Source: Acidimicrobiia bacterium (GTDB lineage Bacteria; Actinomycetota; Acidimicrobiia; Spongiisociales; UBA5794). From it: a DNA stretch of 64,000 bases. The stretch spans positions 1-64,000 of the forward strand of contig DASWKR010000070.1 in assembly GCA_036396535.1 (NCBI GenBank), read 5' to 3'. Below are positions 17,993 to 25,564 of this stretch, one piece after another. The notes under the pieces were generated by a model. That model did no database searches. It worked only from the letters and a program-made list of their open reading frames with translations, and had not been told where the DNA came from. A program made the position numbers and the translations under genes. Numbering within the stretch: position 1 is the stretch's first letter; the number at the start of each line of letters is the position of its first letter.

Positions 17993-18074
17993 GCCAGGGG
18001 GTGAGACACCCGGCTGGACAGCACCGAATGAAATCGGGCAAGCGAGCGGAGTTCGAGTCCCCGCCCTGGCACCA
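17993..18074 (+). ncRNA. tRNA-like structure in the leader of the CBS-BON gene
   Basis: The segment starts with GCCAGGG and ends with CCCTGGC-A-CCA: a perfect 7-bp acceptor-like stem, discriminator A and encoded CCA. It is preceded by a T arm with loop TTCGAGT and a 5-bp stem (one A-C mismatch). The middle 47 nt do not form canonical D and anticodon arms; they hold GGGTG-AGA-CACCC and CCGA-N6-TCGG hairpins. The outer stem can extend two more pairs to 17991/18072. A TANNNT hexamer (17975-17980) lies just upstream. It may be a degenerate tRNA, a tRNA-like regulatory leader or a small RNA; a functional tRNA is unlikely. Confidence 0.5.
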
Positions 18075-18092
18075 GCAGACTCGGAGGCGGCG

Positions 18093-18785
18093 ATGAAGAT
18101 TCACGAGATCATGACGAGGAGCCCGCTCACGGCTACGGCGAGCACGCCCCTGAAGGCGGCCGCGACGACGATGGTCGACGCCAGGATCAGCGGCCTCCCC
18201 GTGACCGACGAAGAAGGATCTCTCGTCGGCATCATCACCGAGACCGATTTCCTCCACCACGTCCCGGGCAAGCCGCGCAAACCGCGTGCCGGGCTGTTGC
18301 GGGCGATCTTCTCGTCCGGCAAGGAGGTGGCGTCGAACGCCACCACGGTCGGGGACGTCATGACGCGCGACGTGGTTGTCATCGGCCCGGGCGACGACCA
18401 CTCCATCGCCGCCCGGCTCATGGAACGCCACCGCGTCAAGCGGCTCCCCGTCGTCGAGGACGGGAGGCTCGTCGGGATCGTCAGCAGGGCGGACCTGCTC
18501 GGCGTCCTGACGAGGCCCGATGAGGCGGTCGCCGCCGAGATCCGAGAGCACGTGGTCCACGACCTGCTGATGCTCGACCCCGACACAGTGGCCATCGAGA
18601 TCGCCGACGGCGTCGTCCGCCTCGGCGGGAAGGTTCCGACCCGTACCGACGCCAGGATCCTCGAGGCCGTGACCCGCCACGTGGACGGCGTGGTCTCGGT
18701 CGAGTGCAGCGTGCAATACGAGGTCGACGACTACACGCCGGACTCGGAGCCCCGCCCGACGGGTGTGCCTCGCCCGAATTGGTGA
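18093..18785 (+). CDS. CBS-pair and BON domain protein
   Basis: The protein has 230 residues. Two CBS motifs span ~1-60 (IMTRSPLTATAST, ISGLPVTDEEGSLVGIIT) and ~85-145 (VMTRDVVVI, VKRLPVVEDGRLVGIVS). A BON domain follows at ~155-215 (IEIADGVVRLGGKVPTRTDA). CBS pairs usually bind adenosine nucleotides and BON domains bind membranes or polymers, so this is probably a cytoplasmic nucleotide-responsive regulator. The ATG at 18093 has GGAGG 5 bp upstream. The tRNA-like structure ends 18 bp before it, so the two probably share a transcript. Confidence 0.88.
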   Translation: MKIHEIMTRSPLTATASTPLKAAATTMVDARISGLPVTDEEGSLVGIITETDFLHHVPGKPRKPRAGLLRAIFSSGKEVASNATTVGDVMTRDVVVIGPGDDHSIAARLMERHRVKRLPVVEDGRLVGIVSRADLLGVLTRPDEAVAAEIREHVVHDLLMLDPDTVAIEIADGVVRLGGKVPTRTDARILEAVTRHVDGVVSVECSVQYEVDDYTPDSEPRPTGVPRPNW

Positions 18786-18801
18786 GGGCGAGTGCCTCAC
18801 C
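18781..18801. terminator. hairpin between convergent genes
   Basis: GGTGAGG-N7-CCTCACC overlaps the stop codon of the CBS-BON gene and precedes the end of pfkA on the other strand. No T-run follows, so the terminator role is tentative. Confidence 0.35.
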
Positions 18802-18816
18802 CGTAGCGGGGGCCCC

Positions 18817-19836
18817 CTAAGCGAAGAACCACGCCGCTTCGGCGAACCGCCGCTCGTCGAGCAGCCGCGGCTCGCCGCATGCCTCGCCCAGATCGACGGG
18901 GACGATCTCGTCGCCGCGCACGCCGACCATGACGCCCGAAGCCCCTTCGAGCGCCAGCTCGGCGGCGGCGAGCCCCATCCGCGTGGCGAGCACCCGGTCG
19001 AAGGCGTTCGGGGTGCCGCCTCGCTGGAGGTAACCGAGCGTCGTCAGCCTGCTCTCGAACCCGGTGAGCCGCTCCAGCTCGCTCGACACGTACTGTCCGA
19101 TGCCGCCGATCCGGTCGAACCCGAAAGCATCGACACCGCGCGACGAGACGTCGCCCGCCGGTCCCGGCGTGCCCTCGGCGACCACGACGACCGAGTAGTC
19201 GTGGCCGGCTGCGTGCCTCCGGTTGAGGCGGGCGGCGACCTCGTCCAGGTCGTATCTCACCTCGGGAACCAGGACGATCTCGGCGCCCCCTGCCAGCCCG
19301 GCGTATGCGGCGATCCAGCCGGCGGTCCTCCCCATGACCTCGACCACCATCACCCTGTTGTGCGACTCGGCGGTCGTCGTCAGGCGATCGAGGGCGTCGG
19401 TGACGATCTGCACGGCGGTGTGGAACCCGAACGACACGTCCGTGCCGGCGATGTCGTTGTCGATCGTCTTGGGCACACCGACGATCCGCAGGCCGCCGTC
19501 CTGCAGCTGCACGGCCGTTCGCAGCGACCCGTCGCCGCCGATCACGACGAGGCTCTCGATGGCGTTTGCCTCGATAGCCGCCCGCACCGACTCGTAACCC
19601 TCGCCGTGGACGTACGGGTCACGCCGCGAAGTCCCCAGGATCGTGCCGCCGCGAACCAGGATCCCGCGGACGTCGTCCCGTGTGAGGGGCCGCGTCGTCC
19701 CGGACATGAGCCCGTCCCAGCCGTTCTCGATCCCGACGACCGCCTCGCCCTCGGCGGTGACTCGCGTGACGACCGCCCTGATCGCCGCGTTGAGCCCCGG
19801 GCAGTCGCCTCCCGCCGTGAGCACTCCGATCGCCAT
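18817..19836 (-). CDS. pfkA: 6-phosphofructokinase
   Basis: The protein has 339 residues, typical for bacterial PfkA. GVLTAGGDCPGLNAAIR binds the nucleotide; IGGDGSL (99-105) and VPKTIDNDI (121-129) surround the active site, with catalytic Asp126. VVEVMGRTAGWIAAYAGLAGG follows, as in the family. Gly103 favours ATP, while Lys123 (PKTIDND instead of PGTIDND) is the form seen in PPi-dependent or mixed-type enzymes, so the phosphoryl donor is uncertain. It phosphorylates fructose 6-phosphate in glycolysis (or reversibly, if PPi-dependent). It is a single gene, convergent with the CBS-BON gene. Confidence 0.93.
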   Translation of the reverse strand: MAIGVLTAGGDCPGLNAAIRAVVTRVTAEGEAVVGIENGWDGLMSGTTRPLTRDDVRGILVRGGTILGTSRRDPYVHGEGYESVRAAIEANAIESLVVIGGDGSLRTAVQLQDGGLRIVGVPKTIDNDIAGTDVSFGFHTAVQIVTDALDRLTTTAESHNRVMVVEVMGRTAGWIAAYAGLAGGAEIVLVPEVRYDLDEVAARLNRRHAAGHDYSVVVVAEGTPGPAGDVSSRGVDAFGFDRIGGIGQYVSSELERLTGFESRLTTLGYLQRGGTPNAFDRVLATRMGLAAAELALEGASGVMVGVRGDEIVPVDLGEACGEPRLLDERRFAEAAWFFA

Positions 19837-19961
19837 CAGCTCTCCTCCGATTGCACGCTCAGACGATAGAGCACACTCGCGACCGGCCTTTGTCCCCTAG
19901 CGGGAATTGCGCCGGTATCGCATGGTGGCCGGTGAGAGGAATTGTCACGAGGAGGCAGGAG

Positions 19962-20462
19962 ATGCAGAAGATCTTGATCGCAGTCGCATCGAAGCATGGT
20001 GCGACCACCGGCATCGGAGCCGAGATCGGCCGCACGTTGGCCGACGCCGGGATGTCGGTCGAAGTGTCTCCGCCGGAGGAAGTCGCGTCGATCGAGCCCT
20101 TCGACGCCGTCGTCATCGGCAGCGCCGTGTACGCCGGGCATTGGCAGTCCGAGGCGCGCGAGTTCATCGATCGGTTCTCGGCGGACCTGAAGCGCAAGCC
20201 GGTGTGGCTCTTCTCGAGCGGGCCGATCGGCGATCCGCCGAAGCCCGAGGCCGATCCGGTCGACATAGCGGACTACGTGGCGTGGACCGGAGCGAGGGCT
20301 CACGAGGTCTTCGCAGGCAGCCTCGACAAGGAGGCCCTGAGCCTCCCGGAGCGGGCGATCGCACGGGCGCTGCGAGCCCCGTTCGGGGACTTCAGAGAGT
20401 GGGACGCAATCCACGCCTGGGCGGAGGAGATCGCCGCCGAGCTGGCTCCGGCGCCACACTGA
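19962..20462 (+). CDS. flavodoxin-domain protein (HemG-like)
   Basis: The protein has 166 residues. The start MQKILIAVASKHGATTGIG carries the FMN phosphate-binding loop of flavodoxins, and FDAVVIGSAVYAGHW (~48-62) is the second flavin-contacting loop, as in protoporphyrinogen oxidase HemG-like and stress-linked flavodoxins. The ATG at 19962 follows GGAGGCAGGAG; upstream in-frame starts would add a non-conserved extension. It is cytoplasmic and probably a redox protein; its partner is unknown. No haem-synthesis genes are adjacent, so the HemG function is not supported by context. Confidence 0.85.
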   Translation: MQKILIAVASKHGATTGIGAEIGRTLADAGMSVEVSPPEEVASIEPFDAVVIGSAVYAGHWQSEAREFIDRFSADLKRKPVWLFSSGPIGDPPKPEADPVDIADYVAWTGARAHEVFAGSLDKEALSLPERAIARALRAPFGDFREWDAIHAWAEEIAAELAPAPH

Positions 20463-20483
20463 GGCGTCGAGTCCCGGGAGCCG

Positions 20484-20858
20484 TCAGCTCGCCGCCGCCA
20501 CCTCGGCTGCTGCCACCGCCGCCGCGGCGAACTCCTTGAAGGCCGCCAAGGCACGAGGCCCGTACACGGAGGCGGGGCCTCCCGCCATCAGGAGCGCCAC
20601 CCCGAGCGCCTCGGCCGCTTCGGGCTCCGAAGCCCCGCGGCGCGCCGCGCCCTTGGCGTGATACGCGATGCATCCGTCGCAGCCGTCCGCGACGGCGATG
20701 GCGAGCGCCATCAGCTCCTTGACTCGGCCCGACAGGGCACCGTCGCGCATCGTCGCCTGGTGCAGGTCTGAGAATCCCTTCCACTCCTCGGGAATGGCGG
20801 AGCGCAGCTCCCTCGTCGGGATGCGCAGCTCATCGATCACGGTCTGGGAATCGGTCAT
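20484..20858 (-). CDS. carboxymuconolactone decarboxylase/AhpD-like protein
   Basis: The protein has 124 residues. It carries the AhpD-type redox motif CDGCIAYH (Cys60, Cys63, His67) in an all-helical fold, preceded by LSGRVKELMALAIAVA. Proteins of this family act as alkylhydroperoxidase-like disulfide reductases or as decarboxylases; the CxxC-N3-H pattern favours peroxide or thiol redox. The ATG at 20858 follows GGAGAGAG. It is convergent with the flavodoxin-like gene (21 bp apart) and its 5' end faces the UspA gene, all consistent with a stress-response neighbourhood. Confidence 0.87.
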   Translation of the reverse strand: MTDSQTVIDELRIPTRELRSAIPEEWKGFSDLHQATMRDGALSGRVKELMALAIAVADGCDGCIAYHAKGAARRGASEPEAAEALGVALLMAGGPASVYGPRALAAFKEFAAAAVAAAEVAAAS

Positions 20859-21012
20859 GGCTCTCTCCAGCTCGGCTTGCCTCATCGACGGTAGGTCGCG
20901 ATGGGCTGCCGTTACAGAGGCGATCGGCACTGATCCGGTCGCCCACTTGGGCCGAACGGCCCTTCCTCGTGGAGCCTGCGGCGGTCCATGATCGAGTGGA
21001 AGGAGGTCGATC

Positions 21013-21486
21013 ATGCGCATCGTCGTCGGCGTCGATGAGTCGCCAGCGAGCATCGGCGTCCTCGAGGTGGCGATCCGCGAAGCCGCTGCCCGAGACTCCG
21101 AGCTCCATGTCGTCAGCGTGTTCCAGACTCCGTGGTCCGTAACGGCTCTCAAGCCGGGACACCTGGAGAGTGCCAGCGAGCGCACCGAGTATCACGAGCG
21201 CGTCTGGGGTCGCCTTCGCCCGTTGCTCGAGTCGTCGCACGTCGGTTGGGAGACGGTCGAGCTCAGCGGCGACCCCGGGCATCAACTGACCGACTACGTC
21301 CAGAACGTGCGAGCCGACCTGCTCGTCGTCGGGAGCAGAAGCCGCGGTGACCTCGCGTCGATGGTCCTCGGCTCGACGAGCCACGCCTGCCTGCGCCTCT
21401 CGCCGGTCAACGTGCTCATCATCAAGCCCGGCAGCTCAACCAAGCGGCCCGACCGTCCGCGGTCGATCCAGATGCCGATGGTGTGA
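21013..21486 (+). CDS. universal stress protein (UspA family)
   Basis: The protein has 157 residues with a single Usp domain: MRIVVGVDESPAS at the N-terminus and the ATP-binding GxxG-N9-GS pattern in GSRSRGDLASMVLGSTS (~106-122), ending in SPVNVLIIK. It is probably a cytoplasmic ATP-binding stress protein. A strong GGAGG ribosome site lies 6 bp before the ATG. The last ~17 residues are a basic Pro/Arg tail outside the domain. Two hairpin repeats follow its stop codon. Confidence 0.92.
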   Translation: MRIVVGVDESPASIGVLEVAIREAAARDSELHVVSVFQTPWSVTALKPGHLESASERTEYHERVWGRLRPLLESSHVGWETVELSGDPGHQLTDYVQNVRADLLVVGSRSRGDLASMVLGSTSHACLRLSPVNVLIIKPGSSTKRPDRPRSIQMPMV

Positions 21487-21491
21487 TCGAT

Positions 21492-21539
21492 CCGTTCCGG
21501 CGTCCCCCGATCGCACAAATGCGATGCAGGGACGCAAGA
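21492..21539. repeat. structured repeat, copy 1
   Basis: This 48-bp unit can fold into a long hairpin: outer stem GCGTCCC/GGGACGC and inner stem TCGCA/TGCGA around loop CAAA. It is matched by copy 2 at 21583-21630, 91 bp away. The differences fall only in loop or bulge positions. Confidence 0.8.
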
Positions 21540-21582
21540 CGGGAGGGAGCACCCCTCGCCGGCCACCCGCCCGCCGACCAAG

Positions 21583-21630
21583 CCGTTCCGGCGTCCCCCG
21601 GTCGCACAGATGCGATGTAGGGACGCAAGA
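21583..21630. repeat. structured repeat, copy 2
   Basis: This copy has the same outer and inner stems as copy 1. Three substitutions lie in the unpaired segments (CCGG for CCGA, CAGA for CAAA, TGTA for TGCA). A CGGGAGGG tract follows both copies. Confidence 0.8.
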
Positions 21631-21652
21631 GCGGGAGGGCGCAAGAACTGGG

Positions 21653-22078
21653 TCAGCGTCTCCTGTCGAGCTCGTCGAGGGCGGCGACGAGCGCAGCAAC
21701 CTCGGAGTCGGAGAGCTTGGCGTCGCGGTGGATCAACGTGTACCGGAGAGGCGGCATCTCCCCTTCGAGAGTGACCTCGATGGCGTCGCCGGCGCCTCCC
21801 CCGTCCCAATCGGAGAAGTTCAACTCGTCGCGCCCTTCCTCGACGTCGCTCCTGGTCAGCCACGAGAACGGCGCGACGAACGAATAGAACGGTCGCTCGG
21901 TCTCGTGGCTGTGGCAGTCGTAGCAGGCCACCCGGGCGATCCGCTCCGCCTCGGCGCTCGGCCACTCCACCGAGGAGACAGCCGGCGGGTTGGCGTCCCA
22001 CCACCCGTAGGGCACCGCCTGAATTGCCAGGAACGCCACGACGAGTGCGATCACACCGATGCGCAGAGCGCGTCTCAC
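21653..22078 (-). CDS. membrane-anchored haem-binding domain protein (CxxCH)
   Basis: The protein has 141 residues. An N-terminal signal anchor (~5-25) precedes a domain with one covalent haem motif, CYDCH (Cys52, Cys55, His56), in the context RVACYDCHSHETERPFYSF. This is typical of the small Haem_bd domain family. MPP near 108-110 could supply the axial Met. It is probably an extracytoplasmic cytochrome. It lies 21 bp downstream of the DsrE2-like gene and in the same orientation as the sulfur genes, so it may accept electrons from sulfide or thiol oxidation (inference). Confidence 0.85.
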   Translation of the reverse strand: MRRALRIGVIALVVAFLAIQAVPYGWWDANPPAVSSVEWPSAEAERIARVACYDCHSHETERPFYSFVAPFSWLTRSDVEEGRDELNFSDWDGGGAGDAIEVTLEGEMPPLRYTLIHRDAKLSDSEVAALVAALDELDRRR

Positions 22079-22099
22079 GGAGGACAGTCTCGCCGACCG

Positions 22100-22609
22100 T
22101 CACACGAAGATGATCTGGGCGCCCTCTGAGAGCTCGATGAAGTCGGCGGCCGAGATGATCCCCTCGACCCGCGAGTACAGGTCGTCCTCGGTGAGGTGCA
22201 TCATGTCGGCCGACATTCGGCACGCCCACAGGTGACCGCCGGCATCCGTGATCATCTCGAGGAACTCGGGGACGTCCGGGACGTCGATGCCCTCGATCTG
22301 CTTCTTCATCATGTGGGTGGCGAAGGCCGTCATCCCCGGAAGGCCCATGAGCGAGGGCGGCATGTGCGTGGCCGGGTTGCCGACGGGTGTGAACTTGAGG
22401 TGCGCCATCGTCTCCTTGTTGATGACGTCGAAGCCCCAGAACGTGAAGAACAGGTGCACGTCGACGCCCTCACCGAGGGCCGCGTTGGCGAGGACGAGGC
22501 CGGGGTACGCCATGTCGAGCGAGCCCTTCGAGCAGATGATGCAGAGCTTGCGTCCCGACTGCTCGTCCTCGAACGTCGGGATCGGGGCGCTTTCCAGCAC
22601 GGTTGTCAC
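22100..22609 (-). CDS. DsrE/DsrE2-like sulfur-relay protein
   Basis: The protein has 169 residues. It has the DsrE-type Rossmann-like core: KLCIICSKGSLDMAYPGLVL with a Cys pair, GVDVHLFFTFWGFDVI, and a conserved cysteine in LWACRMSADMM (~127-137), the position that carries sulfur in DsrE2 proteins. The GTG at 22609 follows AGGAGAG; a longer frame overlaps the next gene and looks non-coding. It is in an operon with the TusE/DsrC-like and SQR-like genes, so it probably moves sulfane sulfur released by sulfide oxidation. Confidence 0.83.
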   Translation of the reverse strand: MTTVLESAPIPTFEDEQSGRKLCIICSKGSLDMAYPGLVLANAALGEGVDVHLFFTFWGFDVINKETMAHLKFTPVGNPATHMPPSLMGLPGMTAFATHMMKKQIEGIDVPDVPEFLEMITDAGGHLWACRMSADMMHLTEDDLYSRVEGIISAADFIELSEGAQIIFV

Positions 22610-22622
22610 GATCTCTCCTCTC

Positions 22623-22937
22623 TCACACGCAGCCGACCGGCTTCGGCAAGCCGGCGACGTACGCCATCTTCTTGGCTGGCTTCTTCGGGAACAGCGTGAA
22701 CATGTCCTTGGTCGACACGCCACCGACCGTTCCCATGCGGCGCAGAGTGGGCGTCTCGCCGTTCGCCTCGTAATCGGCGCGGGCGAAGCGGATCGCCGCC
22801 CAATGGCCGTCCGTCAGCTCGAGGCCGATGTTCTCGGCGAGCGACGACGCCAGTGTCTCCGACCACTGGGACGGGTTGACGAGGAACCCCTCCTGGTCGA
22901 CCTCCACCTCGTGCCCCGCGATCGTTGCAACCGTCAT
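22623..22937 (-). CDS. TusE/DsrC-family sulfur-carrier protein
   Basis: The protein has 104 residues and conserves the C-terminal GLPKPVGCV arm with penultimate Cys103. The second redox cysteine of true DsrC, eleven residues earlier, is Ala92, so this is TusE-like rather than a dissimilatory DsrC. GFLVNPSQW and the central helix (WAAIRFARADYEANGETPT) are also family-like. It would carry persulfide sulfur to or from the DsrE2-like partner. The ATG at 22937 follows AGGAA. It lies between the SQR-like and DsrE2-like genes with gaps of 5 and 13 bp, so one operon is likely. Confidence 0.85.
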   Translation of the reverse strand: MTVATIAGHEVEVDQEGFLVNPSQWSETLASSLAENIGLELTDGHWAAIRFARADYEANGETPTLRRMGTVGGVSTKDMFTLFPKKPAKKMAYVAGLPKPVGCV

Positions 22938-22942
22938 CGTTC

Positions 22943-24181
22943 CTATTCCTCTCTCTTCGGCTTCGGCACACGCTTGCCCGCCATCGACATTGCGTTCGGC
23001 ACGGGGATGCGTCTGCCGGGGAGCAGCAGGTTCCAGTAGGTCGTCCGAAATGCCAGCTTCCCCAGATGGTTCAGCCGGGACTCGGCGAGCAGGCGGAACG
23101 GCCCGACCCTCGGCAACGGGTAAGTGCCCGGGAGCGGCTCCGTCTCGTAGTTGAAATCGATGAGCATGGCCTTGCCGTTCCCGCTCTCGACGAAGCAGTT
23201 GGCGTGCCCGTCGTAACTGCGGGTCATCGGCTCGCCGGCGACGTGCTCGAGGAAGTTGTCGACGAACACCTCGCCGCCGAAGTGAGCGGACGAGCCCGCC
23301 TTCGATGTCGGCAGGTTGGCGGCGTCGCCGACGGCCCATATGTCGTCGTACCCGGTGGCGAGAAACGTGTGCTGGTCGACCCGCACGTGGTTGAGCTCGT
23401 CTCCGAGCCCGGAACGGGCCACGAAGTCGGCGCCCATGTTGAGGGGCACCGTGACGAGCAGGTCGAACGGAATGCGGCGATCGTCGAACGACACGAGCTC
23501 GCTGCCGTCCACTCGCTCGACGTAGAAGTCCGCCTCGAGTGCGATGCCGCGATCGTCGAGCATGCTGCCGAGGCGCTCGGCCGCGATCGGCTTCGTGAAG
23601 GCGCCGGAGAGCGGGGTCACGTACGTGATGCGCGTCCGATCCCTGATCCCCTTCTCGGCGAAGTAGTCGTCGGCCAGGAAGGCGAACTCGAGTGGGGCAA
23701 CCGGGCACTTGATGGGCATCTCGGTGATGTGCACGACGAGGTCTCCGCCGTCCCACGCCTCGATCGCACGCCGCAGCTCGACCGCGCCTTCGAGGGTGTA
23801 GAACTCGTGGACCGACTTGCGCCAGCCGGGCCCCACCATCCCCTCGGTTTGGTCGGGTCGCGGTCTCGTCCCGGTCGCGATCACGAGCTGGTCGTATGCG
23901 ATGACTTCGCCACTCTCGAGCCGAACGATGTTCTCGTCGGGAACGACGAGGTCGACCTCGGATTGGATCAGCGTCACGCGTTCGGGCAGCAACGGATGCG
24001 TGGCGCGCACGAGGTCGGCCTCGTCGGCCTTCCCGAACGGGACGAACAGCAGGCCCGGTTGGTACACGTGCTGGGGCGACGGCTCGACCACGACGATGTC
24101 CCACGCTGGGAGTCGCTTCTCGAGCTTGTTCACGATCATGGTCCCGGCCGTGCCGGCACCGAGCACCACCAAGCGCTTCAT
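22943..24181 (-). CDS. sulfide:quinone oxidoreductase-like FAD protein
   Basis: The protein has 412 residues. FAD binding is shown by VVLGAGTAGTMIVNKL at the N-terminus, VIATGTRPRPD, and GYDDIWAVGDAANLP near 300. Cys159 in EMPIKCPVAP matches a catalytic cysteine of sulfide:quinone oxidoreductases. Expected reaction: sulfide to sulfane sulfur with electrons to quinone, at the membrane. A C-terminal amphipathic region (RLNHLGKLAFRTTYWNLLLP) could anchor it. The ATG at 24181 follows AAAGGA; a longer frame is rejected. First gene of the operon with the TusE- and DsrE2-like genes. Other members of this FAD family, such as flavocytochrome c, cannot be excluded. Confidence 0.85.
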   Translation of the reverse strand: MKRLVVLGAGTAGTMIVNKLEKRLPAWDIVVVEPSPQHVYQPGLLFVPFGKADEADLVRATHPLLPERVTLIQSEVDLVVPDENIVRLESGEVIAYDQLVIATGTRPRPDQTEGMVGPGWRKSVHEFYTLEGAVELRRAIEAWDGGDLVVHITEMPIKCPVAPLEFAFLADDYFAEKGIRDRTRITYVTPLSGAFTKPIAAERLGSMLDDRGIALEADFYVERVDGSELVSFDDRRIPFDLLVTVPLNMGADFVARSGLGDELNHVRVDQHTFLATGYDDIWAVGDAANLPTSKAGSSAHFGGEVFVDNFLEHVAGEPMTRSYDGHANCFVESGNGKAMLIDFNYETEPLPGTYPLPRVGPFRLLAESRLNHLGKLAFRTTYWNLLLPGRRIPVPNAMSMAGKRVPKPKREE

Positions 24182-24312
24182 GTGCCCGTCCTTTCTCTCC
24201 CTGCGAACGTATTCGGTTCTCCGGTTTCCCGGCAGGGCCGAAAGGCCTGGTGCGGCGGGGCGCCGCCGGGCCGGGTTTGACCCGACGCGGAGCGACGGCG
24301 ACGATCCGGTCG

Positions 24313-24759
24313 ATGGAGTCACCAGCAGATGCACGCACCGTATCGGTCTCGATCGAGCGGAGCGCCTCCGACGTCTACGAGCTCCTCAGGCACCCTGCCA
24401 GCTTCCCGTTGTGGGCGAGTGGGCTGGGCTCGACACTCGAGCCGGGCCCCGACGGCTGGACGATGGAAGGCCCCGAAGGGCCAGTGACGGTCCGCTTCAG
24501 CGACCGCAATGACTACGGCGTGCTCGACCACACCGTCGTCGTCGGACCGGGCGTCGAGGTGCACATGCCGATGCGGGTGGTTGCCAACCGCGGCGGCTCC
24601 GAAGTTTTGCTGACTGTCTTCAGGCAACCGGGCATGACCGACGAGATGTTCGAGCGGGACGTCGATTGGGTACGCCGCGACCTCGCCACCCTCGCTGGGC
24701 TGATCGAGGGCGGCGAGCTCCGATCCGATGGCACCCCACGACGAGAGGAGGATCCATGA
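24313..24759 (+). CDS. SRPBCC/polyketide-cyclase-like protein
   Basis: The protein has 148 residues and a START-like SRPBCC fold: VSVSIERSASDVYELLRHPASFPLWASG at the N-terminus, a central sheet (DYGVLDHTVVV...) and a C-terminal helix with RRDLATLAGLIE. Such proteins bind small hydrophobic ligands; the function here is unknown. The ATG at 24313 begins the conserved domain. The stop overlaps the next start (ATGA), so it is cotranslated with the DUF4342 protein. It is divergent from the SQR-like gene, with a 131-bp shared upstream region. Confidence 0.78.
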   Translation: MESPADARTVSVSIERSASDVYELLRHPASFPLWASGLGSTLEPGPDGWTMEGPEGPVTVRFSDRNDYGVLDHTVVVGPGVEVHMPMRVVANRGGSEVLLTVFRQPGMTDEMFERDVDWVRRDLATLAGLIEGGELRSDGTPRREEDP

Positions 24760-25031
24760 CGTCCGACCAAGACCGTGCCGATGGGCCCGCCGAGGAGATC
24801 CCTGTCAAGGGCGAAGAACTGATCGGCAAGGTGAAACAGCTCATCCACGAAGGCAACGTCCGGCGCGTGACGATCAAGAACGAGAAGGGTGAGACGATCG
24901 TCGAGCTCCCGCTCACCTTCGGGGTCGTCGGGGCTCTCATCGCTCCGACCCTGGCGGCAGTGGGCGCCATCGCGGCGTTGGTGACGGACTGCACCATCAC
25001 GATCGAGCGCACGAACGCGGCAGCCGACTGA
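24756..25031 (+). CDS. DUF4342 protein
   Basis: The protein has 91 residues. The helical N-terminal part contains GEELIGKVKQLIHEGNVRRVTIKNEKG and is followed by a hydrophobic hairpin (LTFGVVGALIAPTLAAVGAI), as in the DUF4342 family. Molecular function is unknown; the hydrophobic part suggests membrane association. The ATG overlaps the TGA of the SRPBCC gene and has GAGGAGGA upstream. Confidence 0.8.
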   Translation: MTSDQDRADGPAEEIPVKGEELIGKVKQLIHEGNVRRVTIKNEKGETIVELPLTFGVVGALIAPTLAAVGAIAALVTDCTITIERTNAAAD

Positions 25032-25047
25032 GGCGGACCGAACAGGG

Positions 25048-25476
25048 TCAAGAGACCGTGCGTGGGCGAGCCACGACGGTGGAGAGCCCGACGATCGCCG
25101 CGCCCCAGAGGAACAACACGGGCTGGAGCCATGAGCTGAGCCCGATGAATCCGATCTGCACCACGATCCAACCCATCAAGGCGGCACCGACGATCCGGTG
25201 ACCGTTCATCGCCGATGATGCCTGCCGCACCGCGGCGACCACGACGACTGCCGGCACGACGGCGTTCACCGCGACGAGGGCGATGCCGGCCAGCACCGGC
25301 GACTCGAACGGCAGGTCGGATGAGAACGACGAGGCGTCGATCGCACCCGTGGCGAGTGAAACGCCGCCCGCCAGCGCTCCCACGGCCAGGAGGATCTCCA
25401 GCACGAAGACCAGCCATCCGCCGAGCGAGCGGATCGGCCGACGAACTCCAGCGGCATGACTTGTCGCGGCCCTCAT
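25048..25476 (-). CDS. four-helix membrane protein, unknown
   Basis: The protein has 142 residues. Hydrophobic segments at ~18-42, ~60-82, ~92-112 and ~115-135 predict four membrane helices with a short basic N-terminus. There is no catalytic motif, and I do not recognise the family. It is convergent with the DUF4342 gene (16 bp between stops). The start region has no clear ribosome site. Confidence 0.6.
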   Translation of the reverse strand: MRAATSHAAGVRRPIRSLGGWLVFVLEILLAVGALAGGVSLATGAIDASSFSSDLPFESPVLAGIALVAVNAVVPAVVVVAAVRQASSAMNGHRIVGAALMGWIVVQIGFIGLSSWLQPVLFLWGAAIVGLSTVVARPRTVS

Positions 25477-25564
25477 CGCACACCTCGATTCTGGACGTAG
25501 CCCGGGCGGCCGGGTAAGAGGCGACGGGCCCCTCGAGAGAGGAGACGCCCGGGCTACGCCATAC

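Noticed and set aside
17993-18074. Functional tRNA (including selenocysteine or tmRNA)
   Set aside because: Canonical D and anticodon arms cannot be drawn, and the length and identity elements fit neither tRNA-Sec nor tmRNA.
16002-18800. 932-residue minus-strand open frame across the antiporter genes
   Set aside because: It is an Arg/Gly-rich out-of-frame translation of recognised genes on both strands and spans unrelated loci.
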